From NCBI GenBank assembly GCA_030619425.1, contig JAUXBJ010000031.1, positions 1 through 9,618 of the forward strand: a stretch of 9,618 nt of DNA, written 5' to 3'. The notes under the pieces are model-generated. The model saw only the letters and a program-made list of their open reading frames with translations, did not search any database and was not told the DNA's origin. Positions 1-7,600 of the stretch are shown in pieces (the stretch's first letter is position 1; every line of letters begins with the position of its first letter). Origin of the DNA: a bacterium (GTDB lineage: Bacteria > Zixibacteria > MSB-5A5 > GN15 > FEB-12). The position numbers and the translations under genes were made by a program.

Positions 1-3000
1 GCGTTGATTGATAGTGAACAAGTCGTTATCACCGTTAACGAGGCCGGTAATCAATCACCGGTTCTTGATCCAATCGGTCCACAGGCCGGAACAGAAAACA
101 TCAATCTGAACTTTGGCATCACGGCCAGCGACCCGGATGTCACCATCCCGGCCCTGTCGACGTCAGCCTTGCCTTCAGGCGCGAGCTTTATCGACAACGG
201 AGACGGCTCGGGCACGTTCGACTGGACGCCCGGTTTCACCGATGCCGGAATACACAATGTCACCTTCTACGCCGATGACGGCGCGTTGATCGATAGCGAA
301 CAGGTCGTATTCACTATCAACGAGGCCGGTAATCAACCACCGGTGCTCGATCCAATCGGTCCACAGACCGGAACCGAAGACGTCAATCTGAACTTCGGCA
401 TCACTGCGTCAGATCCCGATGCCACCATCCCGGCTCTGTCGACTTCGACCTTACCGACCGGCGCTACCTTTATTGACAACGGCGACGGCAGCGGTGTTTT
501 CGACTGGACGCCGGACTTCACTCAGGGCGGGCTGCACAATGTCACCTTCTATGCCGATGACGGCGCTTTGATCGATAGTGAACAGGTCGTCATCACGGTT
601 AACGAAGTCGGCAACCAGCCGCCACTGTTGGCGCCGATAGGACCACAGTTGATTGATGAGGGCGTGATCCTCAACTTTGTAGTGACCGCCTCCGATCCGG
701 ACGGTACTATCCCGGCCTTGTCAACCTCGACCTTGCCGACCGGTGCGACCTTTGTCGACAATGGTGACGGTTCCGGCATCTTTGACTGGACGCCGGATTT
801 CACCCAGGAGGGAATGTACGACGTCACTTTCTACGCTGACGACGGTGTGGCTCTCCCGGATAGTGAGATTGTCACTATTACGGTTAATGACGCCGGTAAC
901 CAGCCGCCGGTGCTGGCCGCTATCGGCCCGCAGACAATCACCGAGGGGATCCTTCTGAACTTTATCGTGACTTCTACTGACGCCGACGGCACCATCCCCG
1001 TCTTGTCAACTTCGACGTTACCCGCCGGCGCGACCTTCGTCGACAACCTCGACGGCAGCGGTGTCTTCGACTGGACGCCCGATTACACGCAAGCCGGCAT
1101 TGACACTGTCACCTTCTACGCTGATGACGGCGCTCTGATAGACAGCGAACAAGTTGTCATCACGGTGACAGAATCCGGCAACCACGCACCGGTACTTGAC
1201 TCGATAGGCGCGCAGATGGCGACTGAGGGTTTCGCATTAACCTTCACCGCCACTGCCAGCGATTCAGACGGCACTATTCCGGCGCTTTCCACCGGGACAC
1301 TGCCGACCGGGGCGAGTTTCATCGACAACCTCGACGGCTCCGGCATCTTTGACTGGACACCGGACTTCCTGCAGGCGGGGATACATGATGTCATTTTCTA
1401 CGCTGATGACGGGGCGCTGATCGATTCCGAGGTGGTTAATATCACGGTCACCGAATCCGGCGATCAGCCGCCAGTAATAGATCCTATCCCCGATACTACC
1501 GTCTATGAAGGCGACGCGCTGATAATGGTAATCACGGCCAGTGATCCCGAAGGTGGATTCGTGACGATCTCCGCCAACACTTTAATGGACCACATAACCT
1601 TCGTCGACAGCGGTAACGGTGTGGCCGTTCTTACTTACACACCCGACTACTTCGACGCCGGGATGGATACTGTTCACATTTTTGCATCCGAAGTCGCCCC
1701 ACCGTACCAGGCCAACTCGGCTACTTTCGTCATTACGACGCTCGAAGCCAACCAGGCGCCCGCGTTTGAACCGGCCGGACCGTTCAGCGTTGCCGTGGGC
1801 GATTCACTCACTTTCCTCGTTACTGCCTCCGACACGACCGACCCCGATACTGTCGGTGTGGTTTTCCTGACCGCAATCTTGCTGCCGACCAACGCCACTT
1901 TTGTCGATTACGGTGACAACACCGGTCGCTTCACCTTCCACCCCGACCACGGTCAGGAGGGTATCGATACGGCTACATTCATGGCCATCGATCAGGGCAC
2001 GCCACAGTTGAGCACGACGATGAACGTTGAGATAACAACAGTCGGCACCAATATCCCAGCGGTTCTCGACTCGATCGGACCGCAGACCGTATTGGAGGGT
2101 GAGACGCTGGTGATCAATGTTACTGCCAGCGATCCGGATGGCGGTCTGCCACCGATATTGTCTGTCGATACCTTGCATGAAAACGCCGGTTTCGTCGACA
2201 ATCTCGACGGTACGGGTACTTACACTTTCAGCCCCAGCTTCCTCCAGGCCGGACTCTATGCGGTCACTTTCTTCGCCGATGACGGTATGGACGTCACCGA
2301 GGAACTAGTCCTGATTCAGGTTCAGGAGGCCGGCAATCAGGCGCCGGTGTTCGATCCTGTTCCAACCTTCACGATAACCGAGGGACTGATCCTGACCGAC
2401 AGCCTGACGGCGCAGGATCCGGAGCTGGAACCGATCACTTACAGTGTGGATACGCTGACCGTTCCGGACAACTTCACCTTTGTCGACTCAGGCAACGGCG
2501 TCGCTTGGTTTACTTTCGCACCGGACTTCCGTCAGGCGGGCCTCTACGATATCACTGTTTTCGCCCATGACGGCAGCGACTCGGCTCAGGCGATACTCAC
2601 CGTCAATGTAACCGAGGCCGGCAACCAGCCACCGGTGCTGGAACCGCTTTCCAATCCAACCGTGGAAGAACTCAACACCGTCTCGTTCACGGTCGAAGCC
2701 GGCGACGTGGATGGTCCGCCGCCGATACTGACCAGTTCGGCGCTTCCGGGCAGTGCCACCTTTGACGATCTCGATGATGACAGCATTTACACGTTTGAGT
2801 GGATCACCACCTACGACGATTCCGGCTCCTACAGTGTCATGTTCTATGCCACCGACGCCGATTTCCCGAGTGATGTCGATTCGGCCGAAGTGATTATCAC
2901 GGTGACCGATGTGAACCGTCCGCCGTGGCTGTTGATCCCGTTCAACCAGCCCGATTCGGTCATGGAACTCGATACCCTGCTATTTGAGGTTCTGGCCCTG

Positions 3001-4026
3001 GACTACGACGGCTCAATGCCGGACATTCAGCCCGACGTCAACGGCACCGGAGGCTTGCTGCCCAACATGACCTTTGACATAACCTGGGACGGAGAATACC
3101 AGAACGGTCTGTTGACATTCGTACCGGACTATACACAGGGCGGTATCCCCCCGACGATTGTATACTTGAAATTCTATGCGATCGATGAGTTCGATCCTGA
3201 ACTGAAAGACTCCACTGGCACTCAGACAATCAGGGTGTACGATCGCAACCAACCGCCGAGCATCAATTTCTCCGACTCCCTCTGGCCGTTCAGCATCAGT
3301 GAAGGACAGATCATCGAACTCTTCGTAGAGGCGGAGGATGACCGTGATGTTCCTACCCTGCGGGCCGAAGGTCTGCCGGACAGCAACTACACGATCTACC
3401 AATGGTCCTCGAATATCATGACGTTCGAGTTCATACCGGACTACACCCAGGCCGGCCAGTATTTCATCTCGTTTATCGCCGATGACAACGATGGAGCCGC
3501 CGACACCGCGACCATTGAGATCATCGTGACCGAGGCCGGCAACCAGGCACCGGTCTGGTCGGAAACGCTGCCTGATACTATCGATGTGTTCGTTGACTTC
3601 CCGTGGACTCAGGCGCTGACCGCCACCGATCCCGAAGGCACGCCGGTTACGCTGGAGGCGACACCGGTTATTGCCAACGCTTTCTGGGATACAACCGGCG
3701 GCGTAGGTACATACTATTTTGGGCCCGACCCGGGCCAGATCGGACAGGTTTTCCAGATCTCGTTTATAGCCACTGATGGCACCGGTCTGGCCGACACCAT
3801 GATCACTCATCTCAATGTCGTTAGCATGCTTAGAGGTGATCTTGACGGCAACGATAAGTATACATTGAATGATATTGTAATACTAGCCGGCTACATGTTT
3901 AGAGGCAGCGAGGCGCCCAATCCCATGGACGTCGGCGACGCGGATATGAGTGGCGCGATCGATGTCGCCGACATCGTCTACATGATCAACTTCCTCTATC
4001 ACGCGGGACCACGACCGCCGCAATAA
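1..4026 (+). CDS. Secreted/surface tandem Ig-like (cadherin-like) repeat protein with C-terminal dockerin, 5'-truncated
   Basis: The frame is open from the first base, so the true start and any signal peptide lie upstream; the TTG at 4 is internal. The visible 1341 codons hold the tail of one repeat, 13 further repeats of about 94 residues, and a dockerin. Each repeat starts with a GNQPPVL-like linker, then has an ASDPDG-type acidic turn, LPTGATF, an NGDGSG turn, FDWTPDFTQAG, and ends VTFYADDG...ITV. This pattern fits bacterial Ig/cadherin-like beta-sandwich domains (He_PIG type), whose acidic turns often bind calcium. The C-terminus (3835-4023) is a two-part type I dockerin with two 12-residue calcium loops. 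Such proteins are usually extracellular stalks or adhesins; no catalytic domain is visible, so binding or a structural role is inferred. A terminator follows 30 bases after the stop. Confidence 0.9.
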   Translation, partial: ALIDSEQVVITVNEAGNQSPVLDPIGPQAGTENINLNFGITASDPDVTIPALSTSALPSGASFIDNGDGSGTFDWTPGFTDAGIHNVTFYADDGALIDSEQVVFTINEAGNQPPVLDPIGPQTGTEDVNLNFGITASDPDATIPALSTSTLPTGATFIDNGDGSGVFDWTPDFTQGGLHNVTFYADDGALIDSEQVVITVNEVGNQPPLLAPIGPQLIDEGVILNFVVTASDPDGTIPALSTSTLPTGATFVDNGDGSGIFDWTPDFTQEGMYDVTFYADDGVALPDSEIVTITVNDAGNQPPVLAAIGPQTITEGILLNFIVTSTDADGTIPVLSTSTLPAGATFVDNLDGSGVFDWTPDYTQAGIDTVTFYADDGALIDSEQVVITVTESGNHAPVLDSIGAQMATEGFALTFTATASDSDGTIPALSTGTLPTGASFIDNLDGSGIFDWTPDFLQAGIHDVIFYADDGALIDSEVVNITVTESGDQPPVIDPIPDTTVYEGDALIMVITASDPEGGFVTISANTLMDHITFVDSGNGVAVLTYTPDYFDAGMDTVHIFASEVAPPYQANSATFVITTLEANQAPAFEPAGPFSVAVGDSLTFLVTASDTTDPDTVGVVFLTAILLPTNATFVDYGDNTGRFTFHPDHGQEGIDTATFMAIDQGTPQLSTTMNVEITTVGTNIPAVLDSIGPQTVLEGETLVINVTASDPDGGLPPILSVDTLHENAGFVDNLDGTGTYTFSPSFLQAGLYAVTFFADDGMDVTEELVLIQVQEAGNQAPVFDPVPTFTITEGLILTDSLTAQDPELEPITYSVDTLTVPDNFTFVDSGNGVAWFTFAPDFRQAGLYDITVFAHDGSDSAQAILTVNVTEAGNQPPVLEPLSNPTVEELNTVSFTVEAGDVDGPPPILTSSALPGSATFDDLDDDSIYTFEWITTYDDSGSYSVMFYATDADFPSDVDSAEVIITVTDVNRPPWLLIPFNQPDSVMELDTLLFEVLALDYDGSMPDIQPDVNGTGGLLPNMTFDITWDGEYQNGLLTFVPDYTQGGIPPTIVYLKFYAIDEFDPELKDSTGTQTIRVYDRNQPPSINFSDSLWPFSISEGQIIELFVEAEDDRDVPTLRAEGLPDSNYTIYQWSSNIMTFEFIPDYTQAGQYFISFIADDNDGAADTATIEIIVTEAGNQAPVWSETLPDTIDVFVDFPWTQALTATDPEGTPVTLEATPVIANAFWDTTGGVGTYYFGPDPGQIGQVFQISFIATDGTGLADTMITHLNVVSMLRGDLDGNDKYTLNDIVILAGYMFRGSEAPNPMDVGDADMSGAIDVADIVYMINFLYHAGPRPPQ
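46..3822 (+). repeat. Array of 13 in-frame Ig-like domain repeats
   Basis: Repeat units begin at 46, 328, 610, 895, 1177, 1459, 1750, 2047, 2332, 2620, 2914, 3247 and 3538, judged by the GNQxPV linker. Units 1, 2 and 5 are exactly 282 bases, while later ones vary, with unit 11 the longest at 333. Units 1 to 5 are very alike in protein and often in DNA: the stretch encoding YADDGALIDSE recurs nearly unchanged in units 1, 2, 4 and 5. Units 6 to 13 keep only the framework (linker, acidic turn, F.PD..QAG, F.A.DG). This suggests recent duplication or gene conversion at the 5' side of the array and older copies near the dockerin. Confidence 0.9.
3835..4023 (+). other. Type I dockerin domain of the repeat protein
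   Basis: There are two halves. The first starts GDLDGNDKYTLND and runs into IVILAGYMF; the second starts GDADMSGAIDVAD and runs into IVYMINFLY. Each calcium loop has the usual spacing of D at positions 1, 3 and 12 (D-x-D-x-[NS]-x-x-x-x-x-x-D), followed by the hydrophobic F-helix. Dockerins normally bind cohesins; in non-cellulosomal bacteria they are widespread at the C-termini of exported proteins with unknown partners. The tail ends in Pro-rich GPRPPQ. No cohesin is encoded in this window. Confidence 0.85.
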
Positions 4027-4056
4027 TTGCGCCGAACCCGCCTCCAGCAATTCGCC

Positions 4057-4083
4057 AAAAAGCCGTTCTCTGAGCGGCTTTTT
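4057..4083 (+). terminator. Rho-independent terminator after the repeat protein gene
   Basis: An inverted repeat AAAAAGCCG (4057-4065) and CGGCTTTTT (4075-4083) is separated by a 9-base loop and ends in a run of five T. It begins 30 bases after the stop codon. Because the left arm starts with five A, it could also act on the minus strand, but no gene converges on it. Confidence 0.85.
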
Positions 4084-4153
4084 GCTTGGTGCGCTAATAG
4101 CCTCAGCGGGGGCGGACAAACACATTTTTTGCCCCTTTACAATGCGAAAAGAC

Positions 4154-4186
4154 TTGACATCTTTTGCGTTAACCGTTATCTATAGT
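4154..4186 (+). promoter_or_regulatory. Putative sigma-70-type promoter for the 4604 gene
   Basis: A perfect TTGACA lies at 4154-4159. After 17 bases comes TATCTATAGT: TATCTA at 4177-4182 has ideal spacing but a weak match, while the overlapping TATAGT at 4181-4186 matches 5 of 6 but with 21-base spacing. The -10 choice is therefore uncertain. Transcription would start near 4188-4194, which is where the first RNA helix of the leader begins. It lies downstream of the preceding terminator, in clearly AT-richer DNA. Confidence 0.6.
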
Positions 4187-4189
4187 GTG

Positions 4190-4546
4190 GTCTTCGTAGG
4201 TGAAAAATGACCTAGTGACTTTTTTGGTCTTACGTTTTGTCGCTTGGTAACAGCGATTTTTCACGAAGCATCCATACGAGGTAGCCTTGAGCGGCTGTCT
4301 CTTTATATGTTGGCTTGGGTAAACCCTAAGCCGGAATAGGCTTGTTGAGAGTTTACTTAAACATCTTGAGCTTTAGGACGATCAAACCGGAAACCGCAGG
4401 AGGTCACTGCTAGGGCCTGTCTGTTTGGTTTCGGGAAAGGAGGTATCTCACAGTAATAAGTAATCGTTGCGATTGCTTGGCATTTGGAACTGCTGCTCGG
4501 AAGATTGTTCGGTCGGTTCTGATAACCGGTGCCGATTCGCTCCGAG
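4190..4546 (+). ncRNA. Highly structured 5' leader RNA (possible cis-regulatory element or separate ncRNA), class unknown
   Basis: Reading the + strand as RNA gives a row of helices. P1: CTTC 4192-4195 with GAAG 4265-4268, then a bulge, then GTGAAAAA 4200-4207 with TTTTTCAC 4257-4264; it encloses GACC 4209-4212/GGTC 4226-4229 and TCGCT 4240-4244/AGCGA 4252-4256, making a three-way junction. P2: 4278-4286 with 4293-4301, 9 pairs (two G-U). P3: GGCTTGGG 4312-4319 with CCC-T-AAGCC 4324-4332, loop TAAA. P4: 4345-4354 with 4359-4369, one bulge. P5: 4387-4395 with 4427-4434, one bulge. P6: 4462-4466 with 4470-4474. P7: CTCGGA 4496-4501 with TCCGAG 4541-4546, enclosing TCGG/CCGA and CGGTT/AACCG. I recognise no known riboswitch, 6S, SRP, RNase P or tmRNA signature. 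No terminator separates it from the 4604 gene, so a cis leader is the simpler reading. Confidence 0.5.
4436..4444 (+). promoter_or_regulatory. Orphan perfect Shine-Dalgarno sequence inside the leader
   Basis: AAAGGAGGT is complementary over all nine bases to the usual 3' end of 16S rRNA, yet no ATG, GTG or TTG lies within the next 20 bases. The next reading frames are blocked or lack a start. It sits directly after the 3' strand of helix P5. It could be a ribosome standby site, a regulatory pairing partner in the leader, or chance. Confidence 0.5.
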
Positions 4547-4590
4547 TTAGTTTTGAAGGCAGAATAAGTTGGGAACTTTTCATCTCTCGA

Positions 4591-4596
4591 AAGGAG
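4591..4596 (+). promoter_or_regulatory. Ribosome binding site of the 4604 gene
   Basis: AAGGAG is followed by 7 bases and then ATG at 4604. This spacing, together with the basic start and hydrophobic core of the signal peptide directly after, fixes the start codon. Confidence 0.85.
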
Positions 4597-4603
4597 CAAT
4601 TGA

Positions 4604-7600
4604 ATGACAAGGAGAATTTCGACAATTCTGGTGCTCTCCTTACTGGCGGTCGTTCTTGTGGCGATGTCGGCTCAAGCCGTCAAATCGCCCGATGAATCAC
4701 CGCGAGTGATTAACCCGAGGCTGCAGAAGGCGATGCACTATGCGCTTCCATACCCGGATGTGCACGGTACCGGCTCGCTCGATGCCAACGCTCCCGTTCA
4801 GCCGAGTGAAAGTATGTCGTTGGGTACCGCCTCTTCTTCTTCCGCCCCTCCGTGGGTGGGCGTCAAAGTCGGTGACACCTGGTACGATTACCAGCACAAC
4901 GGGCGTATGGCTCGTATGGTCGATTGGGGCAACAATGCTGGTGAGACCGGATGGGGCTTCATGATCCACTTTCTGTGGATGAGGCTGGAGACCGAAGTCC
5001 AAGTAAACCGTCACTACGCCTACAACGTGTATTATGCCGGCGGCGGTGTCTGCCCTACGCCTGGTGAGTTTAAAGGCCAGCATAAGATGCAGCAACCCGG
5101 TGAGTACGCTGGTTACGTCTCTATGGACGTCACCAATGACGGCCGCGGCGTTCTCAGCGGTCATAACAACCCCGGTCCCGGCTACTCCGTTCACACTTAC
5201 TGGGATTATGTCGCTGGTGGTTTCAGTTTCGGCAATAACGCCCCGATACCGAAAGAGATCATTGCGGCTGGTACCGGCCAGGACCCGTTGGACTCTCTGA
5301 AGACGCCCATCTGGCCGTCGATCCGGTACCAAGAGCATCCTAGCGATGAGAACCTGAATGTCCTGCACATCTTCGCCCAGGTGTCTGAGCCGGGCGCCGG
5401 TGACCCGCAGGCCATTATCTACTTCCGTAAGGTTGGTAACAACCACTTGGGCGTATGGGATGATCCTCCCTATGTCGTCGACACAGTTCACGATATCGCC
5501 CAGGATGTGGCCTGTTCCAAGACCACTGGTAAGGCAGCCCTGGTCTGGACCGCCAACCTGCCGTCACCGGCGACGGCCCCCGCTTCGAGTCATGGCTATT
5601 GGCAGTATTCGCAGTTGGATAATGACATCTGGTATCAGATATCCAATAACTACGGCGCCCCCGGCTCCTGGGGACCGATGATCAATGTGACTCAGAATGT
5701 CGACGGTGAAGCCGGCTACCGTCCTTACACCGACTTGCAGGCTCTGATGACTACCGACGAGCATTTGCATATCTTGTGGAGTGGCCGCGTCTGGCCGGCT
5801 GACGCCAATACAGGCGGTTCGGTTGGATTTGACTGCCGTATCTTCCAGTGGGGTACGGACCTTGCCCCCGGCAACATCCGTACGGTCGCCAACCTTGAGT
5901 ACGATCAGACTCACTGTAGCGGCGGCGCGTGGCAGATGCAGGGTTCCAAGATGAGCATCGGCGAGTGCGACGGCAAGCTGTATGGCATGTGGACCCAGTT
6001 CAACGATCCCGCTGTAATGATGAACGACTGTCACCAGCGTGCCCTCGACGGTGGTACTGACCAGGTCGGTGCGGCCAATGGCGAACTTTACCTGGCCGTT
6101 TCCGACGACTCTGGTCTGACCTGGGACGCTCCTCGTAACCTGACCAACACTCATACGTCGGGCTGCACTCATGATCCGGGCGAACCGGGTGGCCCGTGCC
6201 GCAGTGAGCACTGGTCGAACATGAACCGCCTCGGCACCAACCTGACCGGAAACATGACTGGCGCTGTGGTGATTGATCCGTCCGGAGGGTATACTGGTGA
6301 TTACTTCCTCGATGTTCAGTACATCGCCGATCCTGATCCCGGTGGTATCGTACAGGATGAAGGTACTTGGCAGCAGGCCGACGTGCAATGGTTCCGTCTG
6401 GCTTGTGTCGAGCCGGTTCCGACAGCGATCTTCAACCCCTCCTGGAGGGAGATCGGGTTTCCTGAGTACACCAAGCATGGCACGATGTACACCAAACCGC
6501 TGACCATCGAGAACTCAGGTAACACTGACTTGAGCTTTGCTTTTACTCTCAATATGGACGCGGGGCCTTACAGCACCTGGCTGACGGTTTCGTCCGGGTT
6601 CCAGGGCACGGTGAATGTTCCTTCCGGTACCGGTAACACCATCACCGGAGATGTCTATATTAACGCCGACCTCGCCGTCAACCTGCCGGGTACTATCGTG
6701 ATTCTGACTGGTAACCTGACCGCCACCGGTAACCAGTCGACTAACCCGGACGTGTTGCCGATCGACTTCAGGGTAGCTGACACGCTCATTCACCCGGCGT
6801 TTGATACCATTTACACCCAATCCCCGACTTGCTTTTCGCTGGTCGTGGCCAACACCGGTAACTGGGGTAACCAGGGCGCCGGCCATGTCAACCTAGACTT
6901 CTTCGACTACGGAGATCCGGACGATCTGGAAGGCGCTGAGGACACCATCCCCGGCGACGCCACGGTCTATGCTTATGACTGCTCACCGGTCATCTGCTGG
7001 ACCGACGCGCTTGACTCTGTCCGGTGTAACTGGTCGATCTTCGGAACGTCCTACCTGGACGACGAAGCCTTCTTCCCCTGGGGTCACATACCGCCAGTGG
7101 ATATGGGTGATTTCGAACTGTATCAGTCGGAGTTCGTGACGCGTGATACTGGTATTCTCATCAAGAAGCTGTGGATCGCTCCGTATTTTCAAGAAGGGAA
7201 CGGATGCAACTTCATGATTCAGGTGCTGGAGATAATGCAACATCCGCTTGCGACTGGCGATGAGATATTTGAAGGCCTGAACATCGGTGAAGCGATGGAC
7301 TGGGATATCCCGTCTGATTCGGCTGCCTGGAACCGGTCCGGTTTCGATATGACCAACCGGCTGATTTATCAGCAAGGTTCTGAGTTTAACCAGGACAACG
7401 ACGTCGAGAAACTGGAGAACTCAGACCGTTACGGCGGTATGGCATTGCTTGACATCGTGGAAATCGACGGCCCCGACACCTTGACCTTGTTAGACGGTGA
7501 GGTGCCTGAGCAATACGGTGCTTATACCGAAGATAACTCCACGTGGGTCTATCCGGCCGGCGGCTTCATTGAAGAAGAGTTGAATGCCAATATGACGACC

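Noticed and set aside
46..1458. Regularly spaced DNA repeats that might suggest a CRISPR array or satellite
   Set aside because: The period is about 282 bases, in frame, and explained by repeated protein domains. There are no short identical repeats with unique spacers.
3013..3810. 265-codon open frame on the minus strand
   Set aside because: It lies fully antisense to the Ig-repeat gene, whose protein shows clear repeat homology. The predicted protein looks like no family and has no ribosome site.
4190..4444. Known riboswitch (cyclic di-GMP, cobalamin, TPP, glycine or lysine type)
   Set aside because: The conserved core sequences of these classes, as I recall them, are not present. Some fragments (GGTAGCC, GAAACCGC) look suggestive but lack the rest of each consensus.
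4477..4695. 72-codon + frame overlapping the start of the 4604 gene
   Set aside because: It overlaps the signal peptide of the real gene in another frame, has no ribosome site and runs through the predicted RNA helices.
6101..6124. Calling the 4604 product a sialidase on its Asp-box
   Set aside because: Only one clear Asp-box is seen, and no arginine triad or catalytic Tyr/Glu can be placed. Asp-boxes also occur in many non-enzymatic propellers.
5564..6478. 304-codon open frame on the minus strand (and a similar one at 4697-5491)
   Set aside because: Both are antisense to the 4604 gene in GC-rich coding DNA with biased codons, where long shadow frames are expected. The sense frame has a signal peptide, an Asp-box and a dockerin-like tail.
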